A DNA stretch of 10,942 nucleotides, taken from contig JAFUJY010000040.1 in NCBI GenBank assembly GCA_017467985.1, positions 1-10,942 of the forward strand, read 5' to 3'. This DNA comes from Bacillota bacterium (GTDB lineage Bacteria > Bacillota > Clostridia > Lachnospirales > Bianqueaceae). Position 1 is the first letter of the stretch. Every line of letters begins with the position of its first letter. The notes beneath the pieces were generated by a model that was not told the origin of the DNA, searched no databases, and was given only the letters and a program-made list of their open reading frames with translations. Shown here one piece after another: positions 5,323 through 10,942 of this stretch. The translations under genes were made by a program, and so were the position numbers.

Positions 5323-7665
5323 ATGACATACTTTTTGTTCATGTCGCTGATCTGCGGAGTGCTGATTTTGCTGATATCCGTGTTTACAAAGTGCTTTGGC
5401 AGACGGCTGGAACGGGGCTGGCGCTATGTGATCTGGATTGCGCTGGCAGTGCGCATGCTGGTCCCCGTGGATGTGGCACTGCCCGTCTTTACCATAGACT
5501 TATCCCAGGAGCAGGTGGAAAAAACGCTTTCAACGGTGACCGGCACACAGGTGGAATTGCCCCAGGGGGATGCGGTTGTACGGCCTTCACAGTCAGCGAC
5601 GACAACTACAGTAGTACAAAATCCTGTGGCGGTTCCTGTGGAACCGGTACATCCGTCAATAAATTGGCAGCAAGTTTGGGCCAGTATCTGGCAAATTCTG
5701 CCCTGGATTTGGCTGGCAGGAGTCGTCCTGTTAGGACTCTGGTACATCGTGGGTTACTGGTGTCAGCGCCATGAGTTGATGCGCTGGTCCTATTGGCCCA
5801 CAGATGAACATCTCAGAAGCCAGTTGAAAAATGGTTGTGACGAATTGGGGATCCATCAGAGGGTAGAGATACGGATCTGCAAACGAATCTCATCACCGAT
5901 GATGATCGGGTTGTTCAGGCCAATACTTCTTATGCCCGAAGGTAATTATGGGGAGAAGAAGTTAAGGTATATTTTGCAGCATGAACTGCTGCATGTAAAG
6001 TACGGGGATGTTTGGGTGAAAACTTTGATGCTGATGGCGCGCGTCATGCACTGGTTTAATCCGGCAGCCCTGCTGATGTGTGAGGAAATGAGCGAGGACA
6101 TCGAAATATTGTGCGATGCCCGCGTGGTTAAAGGTTTGGATGGGCTGCAGCGTGCAGAGTATAATCAGGTGCTGCTGCAGTATCTTGCCCGCAGAAAGGA
6201 GGAAAGAATGATATTTTCAACATGTTTTGGCAGCCGCAAGGCCAAGGCAAAAGCGCGGCTGGTCCAGGTGAGCAAAAACGGATCCATGCGTAAAGGGTAT
6301 GGTTTGTGCGCCATGTTGTTGTGCATGGTGATGGTTGGCAGTTTATTTACTTCGTGTACCACGGAACCGGAAGAAAGCTCCAATGTTCAAGAGAAGTTAG
6401 AGCTGGAAGAAAGACAGGCCGAAATCGAAAAAGAGAGGGAAGCCCTGGAACGGTATTATTCCAGATTGGCAAGATTCTCTGTAAAAGTACAGGAACAGAC
6501 AAGGGTGCGTCCTGATACGCTGGATAGTCGTACTGCTAAAGCGTACATGGAGAAGATTAATGGCCGGCATGTATGTGTACGACTTTTGGATATGGATGGG
6601 AATGGCATACGGGAAATGTTCGTGATTTATTATAGCGGACAGGAAGCCGGACGGCAGATGCTGTTCACCTTTGATGGAGAGGAAGCTGTGCTGTTGGATA
6701 ACCGTGAGGTGGGACGGCTGGATATGTCCGGAAAGCAGGGTGCCACATTCATTCGCAAGGACGGGAAGATTTATCTTAACATCGCAGATTTGTGTGGATT
6801 GCAGGGTCACTATGTAACCTGGGAAAATGGAGAAATGGTGACATTGTTCCAGTATGAGGGCGCAGACAGTGCATCCTTCAATGGCGAAGAAGGCAGCTGG
6901 GAAGAAGTTCAACAGAAGATGGCGGCATTTTTAGGGGATTATGATGTGCTCTGGGTAGGATATGAGGTGGTGGAAAATACTTATTCCGATACAGACTATT
7001 ATACGGAACGAACCGTGGATAAATTGTGGGAAGCCCAGGAGATTAGCGGCGTTTTGGATGAAGTTAATTATTCTTGGGAACAATACAGGAATTATGGCAT
7101 GGCGGAAGAGGAAGCCAATGCGATTGCGGCATATCAGGATTTCCTAAAAGCCTGCGGTGCCCAGGTCCGCCTGGGATATGTGTACGATTTTGGTGACCTG
7201 AAAGCGATTAAGGGAATCGGGCATATTCAGTTGATTGACTTTAATGGGGATGGTGTCAGTGAGTTGTATATGACCAGTGATGAGGGAGGAATTGGACAAA
7301 GTCTGGAAAACATCTATGAGTATGTAAACGGTGGGATAAAGCTTGTATATTCTGCGCCGATGTCCTACGACGGCTTTGGTACGGAAACCATCTCTGCCTT
7401 TCTGACCAAGAATGATCGAGTATACCTGAAGATGCAGACGTCTCTGACCGGAGGCTATCAGGAACTGATCAATGGTCGTATGATTGCAGTGATTAGTTGG
7501 GCTACAGACTTGGCTGGAGAAAACTTCTGGGTCAACGGAGAGCCGGTGGATTATGCTGCATATATTGCGGCTATAGAGGAATTTGAAAAAACCGGCGAAA
7601 TTCAGCAATATCGGTACTTTGGAGCGGAAGTTTGCACATATATCGATAAATCTTTGATAAAATGA
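5323..7665 (+). CDS. Second BlaR1/MecR1-like M56 membrane metallopeptidase receptor, two DxDxDG sensor modules
   Basis: This 780-aa protein is a clear paralogue of the gene before it. The two align through the membrane and peptidase region, for example MTYFL, WRYV-W, RICKRI-SPMM-GL, HWFNP, SEDIEILCD and STCFGSR. HELLH is at 220-224 and EDIEILCD at 258-265. Helices lie at about 3-23, 33-50, 126-146 and 324-342. The outside loop between helices 2 and 3 is shorter and less Thr/Pro-rich (about 89-108). The last helix ends at C345 in SLFTSC, a weaker lipobox-like sequence. A charged Glu/Lys/Arg helix (about 355-380), possibly a coiled coil, follows and has no counterpart in the paralogue. Two modules carry DMDGNG (423-428) and DFNGDG (639-644). 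The second matches the third module of the paralogue, including IYxY-NG and a late NGE-VD motif. The role is inferred to be a signal receptor that cleaves a BlaI-type repressor. The ligand is unknown. Confidence 0.87.
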   Translation: MTYFLFMSLICGVLILLISVFTKCFGRRLERGWRYVIWIALAVRMLVPVDVALPVFTIDLSQEQVEKTLSTVTGTQVELPQGDAVVRPSQSATTTTVVQNPVAVPVEPVHPSINWQQVWASIWQILPWIWLAGVVLLGLWYIVGYWCQRHELMRWSYWPTDEHLRSQLKNGCDELGIHQRVEIRICKRISSPMMIGLFRPILLMPEGNYGEKKLRYILQHELLHVKYGDVWVKTLMLMARVMHWFNPAALLMCEEMSEDIEILCDARVVKGLDGLQRAEYNQVLLQYLARRKEERMIFSTCFGSRKAKAKARLVQVSKNGSMRKGYGLCAMLLCMVMVGSLFTSCTTEPEESSNVQEKLELEERQAEIEKEREALERYYSRLARFSVKVQEQTRVRPDTLDSRTAKAYMEKINGRHVCVRLLDMDGNGIREMFVIYYSGQEAGRQMLFTFDGEEAVLLDNREVGRLDMSGKQGATFIRKDGKIYLNIADLCGLQGHYVTWENGEMVTLFQYEGADSASFNGEEGSWEEVQQKMAAFLGDYDVLWVGYEVVENTYSDTDYYTERTVDKLWEAQEISGVLDEVNYSWEQYRNYGMAEEEANAIAAYQDFLKACGAQVRLGYVYDFGDLKAIKGIGHIQLIDFNGDGVSELYMTSDEGGIGQSLENIYEYVNGGIKLVYSAPMSYDGFGTETISAFLTKNDRVYLKMQTSLTGGYQELINGRMIAVISWATDLAGENFWVNGEPVDYAAYIAAIEEFEKTGEIQQYRYFGAEVCTYIDKSLIK

Positions 7666-7694
7666 TTGACAAATTCGTAAATTTGTGTCATATT
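7666..7694 (+). promoter_or_regulatory. Promoter of the BlaI-family repressor gene
   Basis: TTGACA (7666-7671) starts directly after the stop codon of the second M56 gene. CATATT (7689-7694) sits 17 nt further on as a weaker -10, with slightly shifted alternatives such as ATATTT at 7690-7695. It allows repressor synthesis independent of the upstream receptors, although read-through is also likely because no terminator separates them. Confidence 0.65.
7669..7686. promoter_or_regulatory. Candidate BlaI operator: perfect 7-bp dyad in the repressor gene's promoter
   Basis: ACAAATT (7669-7675), spacer CGTA, and AATTTGT (7680-7686) form a perfect palindrome that overlaps the -35 box and the promoter spacer. 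The first bases, TTGACAAATTCG, nearly repeat TTGACAATTCG at the receptor promoter (2349-2359), with one extra A. GACA and TGTC half-sites occur in both. Position and similarity suggest autoregulation by the BlaI protein, which is normal for this family. No binding data were available. Confidence 0.55.
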
Positions 7695-7715
7695 TAAGTT
7701 GAGGTTGCAAAAGGC

Positions 7716-7722
7716 AAGGAGG
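7716..7722 (+). promoter_or_regulatory. Ribosome binding site that decides the BlaI start codon
   Basis: AAGGAGG lies 6 nt before ATG 7729. It rules in favour of that ATG over the in-frame TTG at 7699, which lies within or just before the expected transcription start and has no ribosome site. Confidence 0.88.
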
Positions 7723-7728
7723 CATATC

Positions 7729-8094
7729 ATGAGAAGATTACCACAGTCAGAATTAGAATTGATGATGATCATTTGGAATGCAGGTCGTCCCATCACCCGT
7801 ATGGAAATTGAGACCCATATGGACCCCAATCACAAAGTATTGCCGAACACCATTTTATCTTTCCTGTCCCGTCTGGAGAACAAAGGCTTCGTTAAGATGG
7901 AAAAGAAGGGCAAGGTTAACTGGTATACCCCTCTGGTGGACGAAAATGAATATCTGCAGTCTGAAAGTAAGTCCATACTGCAAAGACTGTATGGCGGCTC
8001 CATGAAGAACTTCGTAACAGCCCTGTATGACGGTAAGACGATTAGCAAAGACGACATCCAGGAACTGCGCGAGTTTTTAGACGAGCTGGAATAA
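7729..8094 (+). CDS. BlaI/MecI-family transcriptional repressor
   Basis: This 121-aa protein is close to the usual 120-128 aa of BlaI/MecI repressors. It has an N-terminal winged helix: LPQSELELMMIIW at 4-16 and the recognition-helix region NTILSFLSRLENKG at 40-53, then the wing KMEKKGKVNWYTPL. A C-terminal dimerisation part follows, containing LYGGSMK (87-93) and ending DIQELREFLDEL. In the family, dimers bind dyads at target promoters and are inactivated when the partner BlaR1/MecR1 receptor is triggered and the repressor is cut. Aligned without gaps from LYGG to S. aureus BlaI as I remember it, the N101-F102 cleavage position corresponds to A98-L99 here. The gene lies 63 nt behind two M56 receptor genes, so those are its likely partners. 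Dyads at 2365-2401 and 7669-7686 are its likely operators. A terminator follows. Confidence 0.93.
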   Translation: MRRLPQSELELMMIIWNAGRPITRMEIETHMDPNHKVLPNTILSFLSRLENKGFVKMEKKGKVNWYTPLVDENEYLQSESKSILQRLYGGSMKNFVTALYDGKTISKDDIQELREFLDELE

Positions 8095-8107
8095 GTAACA
8101 CACAATG

Positions 8108-8139
8108 CTGCTCTGCGGGATGACTGCAGAGCAGTTTTT
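8108..8139 (+). terminator. Intrinsic terminator after the BlaI-family gene
   Basis: A perfect 9-bp stem pairs CTGCTCTGC (8108-8116) with GCAGAGCAG (8126-8134), with a 9-nt loop and then five T's (8135-8139). It begins 14 nt after the stop codon and separates the signalling cassette from ksgA. Confidence 0.9.
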
Positions 8140-8144
8140 GTATA

Positions 8145-8173
8145 TTGAACATTTTCAGAAGTCGTGATATAAT
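8145..8173 (+). promoter_or_regulatory. Sigma-A promoter of the ksgA operon
   Basis: TTGAAC (8145-8150; consensus TTGACA with two mismatches) and a perfect TATAAT (8168-8173) are separated by 17 nt. It starts 6 nt after the preceding terminator's T-run. No dyad like those at the receptor and repressor promoters is seen here, so I see no sign that BlaI controls ksgA. Confidence 0.85.
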
Positions 8174-8209
8174 GATAGCGAACCCGAATGAAGAAAGGAT
8201 TTATACGAT

Positions 8210-9076
8210 ATGCAGGAACGTATTGCCTCCCCGGCGAAGACGATTGAGATATTACAGGCCAATGATTTTCAGTTTGCGAAGAAGTTTGGCCAGAACTTTT
8301 TGATAGATTTGCACGTGTTGGACAAGATTGTGCGCTCGGCCCAGATTGGTCCAGAGGATGTGTGTGTGGAGATTGGTCCCGGTATCGGCAGCCTGACCCA
8401 GGTGCTGGCCGAGAATGCGGATCAGGTGATTGCGGTGGAGATCGACGGTCGTTTGATCCCTATTTTGGAGAAAAATCTGGCGGATTACCCCAATGTGACA
8501 CTGATTCATCAGGATTTTCTGAAGCTGGACTTGCAGGCCAAACTGGATGAGATGAATGTGACACGGCCCATTAAGGTTATTGCCAATTTGCCCTATTATA
8601 TTACGACGCCTATCATCATGGGCTTGTACGAAAGTGGTATCCCGCTGGCGGGCATGACCGTCATGGTGCAGGAGGAGGTGGCCCGCCGCATGCAGGCCGG
8701 CCCCGGGTCAAAGGATTATGGTGCTCTGAGCTTGGCGGTACAATATTATGCAGAGGCCAAGATTGCGGCCTTTGTTCCTCAGAACTGCTTTATGCCCAGA
8801 CCCAATGTGGGTTCTGCGGTGATTCAGCTGACCAGTCATGTGGACAAGCCGGTAAAGGTCAATAATGAAAAGCTGATGTTTGCGCTGATCAAGGCGGCCT
8901 TTGGGCAGCGGCGCAAGACACTGGTGAACAGTGTCAGCAATAGTCCGGAATTGAGTTTTGAGAAGGCACAGGTAATTGCCGCACTGCAAAAGCTGCAGTT
9001 GTCCGAGCAGATTCGGGGCGAGGCCCTGACTTTGGCCCAGTTTGCAGCCATGGCCAATGAATTGGAGGAAGCCTAA
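8210..9076 (+). CDS. ksgA: 16S rRNA (adenine(1518)-N6/adenine(1519)-N6)-dimethyltransferase RsmA
   Basis: This 288-aa cytoplasmic enzyme dimethylates two adjacent adenines in the 3'-terminal hairpin of 16S rRNA late in 30S assembly, using S-adenosylmethionine. Visible signatures include KKFGQNFLID (24-33), the SAM motif VEIGPGIGSL (53-62), the acidic ribose-binding residue in VIAVEID (E77), and the catalytic NLPY at 126-129. Also present are the VQEEVARRM segment, the FMPRPNVGSAVI loop and FGQRRKTLVN near the C-terminal domain. The length matches the family (about 270-295). AAAGGA at 8194-8199 lies 10 nt before the ATG. The gene is usual in the tatD-rnmV-ksgA neighbourhood of Firmicutes, but no rnmV (ribonuclease M5) gene is adjacent here. 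Loss of KsgA activity gives kasugamycin resistance in other bacteria. Confidence 0.97.
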   Translation: MQERIASPAKTIEILQANDFQFAKKFGQNFLIDLHVLDKIVRSAQIGPEDVCVEIGPGIGSLTQVLAENADQVIAVEIDGRLIPILEKNLADYPNVTLIHQDFLKLDLQAKLDEMNVTRPIKVIANLPYYITTPIIMGLYESGIPLAGMTVMVQEEVARRMQAGPGSKDYGALSLAVQYYAEAKIAAFVPQNCFMPRPNVGSAVIQLTSHVDKPVKVNNEKLMFALIKAAFGQRRKTLVNSVSNSPELSFEKAQVIAALQKLQLSEQIRGEALTLAQFAAMANELEEA

Positions 9077-9676
9077 ATGGAACATTATTATACCAATGCC
9101 CCCTCATCTAAGTCGGATATTCGGGAGATTTCCTACGAGCTGGAGGGCAAAACATTAAAGTTTTTTACGGACCATGGCGTATTTTCCATGGAACGTGTGG
9201 ATCATGGTTCTGATATTTTGATCCGGACTGTGCGGGAGCAGGAGGCGAACCTGACGGGTACAGTCATTGACCTGGGCTGCGGTTATGGCGTGATCGGTGT
9301 GACCATGGCGGTGTTTTATAAAGAGGCGCAGCTGCGGCTGATCGATGTGAATGATCGTGCCATGGAGCTGGCTCGCCGGGGTGCCCAGAAAAATGGTGTG
9401 ATCGACCGGGTAAAGGTGGGCACTGCGGAAGCGATGGCCCAGAACGGTGTGGCAGAAGCTGTTATTACCAACCCGCCCATTCGTGCCGGCAAGGAGACCA
9501 TTTATGGTCTGTTCCAGAATGCCTACGATTGGCTGGCAGACGGCGGCCGTTTTTATGCGGTGATCCGCAAAAATCAGGGCGCACCCTCTGCGGTGAAGGA
9601 GCTGACCCGTATTTTTGGCAACTGCGAGACAGTGGAACGCCAGTCCGGCTTCCATGTGCTGAAGTGTATTAAATAA
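9077..9676 (+). CDS. Class I SAM-dependent methyltransferase, YbxB/RsmC-like
   Basis: This 199-aa protein resembles B. subtilis YbxB and the C-terminal catalytic half of RsmC, the 16S rRNA G1207 methyltransferase. Motif I is VIDLGCGYGVIG (63-74), and LIDVNDRA supplies the acidic SAM-ribose residue. Motif IV is NPPIRAGK (132-139), typical of enzymes methylating exocyclic amines of bases. Other shared features are HYYTNAPSSKS at the N-terminus, DHGVFSMERVDHGS before motif I, and KNQGAPSA late. At about 200 aa it has a single catalytic domain, unlike E. coli RsmC, which has an extra N-terminal copy. The ATG follows the ksgA stop with no intervening base, and GGAGG at 9064-9068 inside ksgA serves as its ribosome site, so the two are translationally close and cotranscribed. 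The exact rRNA target is inferred. Confidence 0.9.
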   Translation: MEHYYTNAPSSKSDIREISYELEGKTLKFFTDHGVFSMERVDHGSDILIRTVREQEANLTGTVIDLGCGYGVIGVTMAVFYKEAQLRLIDVNDRAMELARRGAQKNGVIDRVKVGTAEAMAQNGVAEAVITNPPIRAGKETIYGLFQNAYDWLADGGRFYAVIRKNQGAPSAVKELTRIFGNCETVERQSGFHVLKCIK

Positions 9677-10912
9677 TTATTTTGAAGTAATCAGATTACG
9701 ATACTCACTGGGAGTTTTCCCAGTGAGTTTTTTAAATGTCTTGGTAAAGTAGCAGATGTCGGGAATGCCGCAGTGCTGGGCGATGGTTTGAATCTGCAAA
9801 GTAGTGGTGTTGAGCAGAAAAATGGCGTGATCCACCCGTTTGCGGGCCACGTAGTCGGTGAGGGTGCTGCCGGTTTCTTTCTTGAATACGGAAGAAAGGT
9901 AGCTGGGGTTCACATTCAGGTGTTTGGCGTGGGTTTTCAGACTGAGATCAGAAGATAAATTGGAATCAATATAGATCAATACACGACGCACGATGGGGGA
10001 GTAGCCCTTGAGGGAGTGGTTGCGTACCAGCAGCACATATTTACGGGCCATTTCTTTTAATAGGGCGGTGGCATCCTTAACAGAGGGTAAGAGTTCAATC
10101 TTGTGAGCGAACTGGGCGGATAACTTATCCACATATAAGGGGTGGACGGATCCCACCTCGGCGGCCTTGCGCAGCAGTGTATTCATGATGATGGCGTAGT
10201 TTTTGGCATTGCGGATAGGGTCCGCAGTGCGGCTCTCCAAATGGGACATGGTAAATGAATCCACAAACGCCTCGATTTTGCGGGAATTCCCCTGAATGAT
10301 GGATTGCATCAGGTCGTTTTCGGCGTGATAGCGCCGCTCGATGGCCTGCATGGCAGCAAATTGCTCCTGGGGTGCGCTCTCGTAGGTGGAAAAGCTGGCG
10401 GCAAAATCCTGCAGAGGATTTTGCGGGGATACTCGCTGCAGGGCATAGTTTTCCACGGAGCCGCCAATGGTAGTACAAAAGGTATTGACGATGGACACCA
10501 GCATTTCGCCATTGGCCACATAGGGGATGCGCTCGTAGAATTCTCGAAATTGCGTAAAGGCCGCCGGTGGAATGTGGAAGGTTTCGGCTAATTCCAGCAG
10601 GGTGGTCTGGTTCCAGTGGGTCAAGGTATAAGGCCCAATCAGAATACAGGTCTTTTTATCCGTGCCGGGCAGCAGAAAAATCAGGTAATTAAATAAATAT
10701 TCGTCGAAGATTTTGTAAATCATATTGGGGGCGCAGCTCCGGCAGAAGTGCTGCAGCTGCTGGGGATAGTCGATGTCCGGGTAAATCAGGCGGGGCAGGC
10801 CCAGGTCGAAGTCGGTTGTGTCGTAATGAAAAGGCTCTTCTAGAATGATGGGTTCCAGGTGCATATTCTTGAGGATGTTCTGAAAAAAGGTGAATTCGGC
10901 GGCGTGGGTCAT
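9677..10912 (-). CDS. AraC-family transcriptional regulator
   Basis: This 411-aa regulator has a C-terminal AraC/XylS DNA-binding domain (about 305-408). The first helix-turn-helix spans about 323-348 (LSLKTHAKHLNVNPSYLSSV, then FKKETG). The second spans about 372-398 and contains IAQHCGIPDICYFTKTFKK. The family-ending GKTPSEYR is at 398-405. The N-terminal 300 residues are a putative sensor region; they contain a LIGPY segment (91-95) seen in many clostridial AraC regulators and mainly helical sequence after about 180. I recognise no ligand-binding family, membrane segment or receiver domain. AAGGAGGG (minus-strand reading of 10921-10928) lies 8 nt before the ATG, supporting this start. The gene is convergent with the methyltransferase gene and their stop codons abut. 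Its targets are probably outside the window, to the right. Its 3' end hosts the terminator of the opposite operon. Confidence 0.92.
   Translation of the reverse strand: MTHAAEFTFFQNILKNMHLEPIILEEPFHYDTTDFDLGLPRLIYPDIDYPQQLQHFCRSCAPNMIYKIFDEYLFNYLIFLLPGTDKKTCILIGPYTLTHWNQTTLLELAETFHIPPAAFTQFREFYERIPYVANGEMLVSIVNTFCTTIGGSVENYALQRVSPQNPLQDFAASFSTYESAPQEQFAAMQAIERRYHAENDLMQSIIQGNSRKIEAFVDSFTMSHLESRTADPIRNAKNYAIIMNTLLRKAAEVGSVHPLYVDKLSAQFAHKIELLPSVKDATALLKEMARKYVLLVRNHSLKGYSPIVRRVLIYIDSNLSSDLSLKTHAKHLNVNPSYLSSVFKKETGSTLTDYVARKRVDHAIFLLNTTTLQIQTIAQHCGIPDICYFTKTFKKLTGKTPSEYRNLITSK
9703..9733 (+). terminator. Intrinsic terminator of the ksgA operon, embedded in the convergent AraC gene
   Basis: A perfect 11-bp stem pairs ACTCACTGGGA (9703-9713) with TCCCAGTGAGT (9718-9728) around the loop GTTT. 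T's continue to 9733 on the plus strand. It lies 27 nt after the methyltransferase stop and inside the AraC coding sequence, at codons 394-404. Read on the minus strand, the stem is followed by ATCGTAATC rather than U's, so it should work only for rightward transcription. Confidence 0.88.
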
Positions 10913-10920
10913 GAATAAGT

Positions 10921-10928
10921 CCCTCCTT
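10921..10928 (-). promoter_or_regulatory. Ribosome binding site of the AraC-family gene
   Basis: Plus-strand CCCTCCTT reads AAGGAGGG on the minus strand, 8 nt upstream of the ATG whose first base is 10912. It fixes the start. The promoter of this gene must lie beyond the window edge or in the last few bases. Confidence 0.88.
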
Positions 10929-10942
10929 AAGGTGATCTACCA

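Noticed and set aside
7585..7605. KTG near the C-terminus of the second receptor as a penicillin-binding motif
   Set aside because: KTG occurs in EKTGEIQQ near the protein's end with no matching SxxK or SxN motifs before it in a plausible arrangement, so it is probably chance.
7699..7728. Upstream in-frame TTG start for the BlaI gene (10 extra codons)
   Set aside because: The TTG overlaps the expected transcription start region and has no ribosome site. ATG 7729 has AAGGAGG at ideal spacing and gives the standard family N-terminus.
8510..9085. Antisense open frames within ksgA and within the methyltransferase gene
   Set aside because: They are shadows of strongly supported genes, without motifs or ribosome sites.
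9703..9733. Bidirectional terminator serving the AraC gene too
   Set aside because: On the minus strand the stem lies inside the coding sequence before the stop and is not followed by a U-run, so it cannot end the AraC transcript. No other terminator for AraC was seen to the left.
1..10942. tRNA, rRNA, riboswitch, T-box, insertion sequence or prophage parts
   Set aside because: I looked for characteristic sequences on both strands and found none that I could support. The gaps are short and explained by promoters, terminators and the tandem repeat.

Overview
The window looks like chromosome from a Gram-positive bacterium of class Clostridia, perhaps a gut Oscillospirales relative. That placement is inferred from protein flavour, strong AAGGAGG-type ribosome sites, a MetRS with a C-terminal tRNA-binding domain, and BlaI/M56 regulation. 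No 16S or marker-gene search was possible. Almost all of it is coding, and the longest stretch without a gene is 291 bases (2134-2424).

Left block (1-2177): the 3' end of a TatD-family nuclease gene, then metG 15 nt downstream, closed by a strong intrinsic terminator. Between this terminator and the next gene lies a 31-bp tandem repeat (2187-2308), then a perfect consensus promoter (TTGACA, 17 nt, TATAAT).

Central block (2349-8139): two adjacent, clearly paralogous genes encode large membrane proteins (959 and 780 aa), followed by a BlaI/MecI-family repressor gene. Each large protein has the BlaR1/MecR1 plan: two N-terminal membrane helices, an outside loop, a third helix, a cytoplasmic M56 zinc-peptidase loop with HELLH, a fourth helix, then an outside sensor. 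The beta-lactam-binding sensor of BlaR1 is absent. In its place are repeated modules with DxDxDG loops, three in the first protein and two in the second. Inverted repeats sit on both promoters of the block. My reading is a two-receptor, one-repressor proteolytic signalling cassette with an unknown ligand. This is the most interesting part of the window.

Right block (8145-9733): ksgA (rsmA) has its own consensus promoter and is followed with zero spacing by a YbxB/RsmC-like methyltransferase gene. The transcript probably ends at an intrinsic terminator that lies inside the 3' end of the convergent AraC-family regulator gene (9677-10912, minus strand). The two convergent stop codons touch.

TatD, metG and ksgA are commonly close together in Firmicutes. 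Here the receptor/repressor cassette sits between metG and ksgA, so it may be an insertion into a housekeeping neighbourhood.
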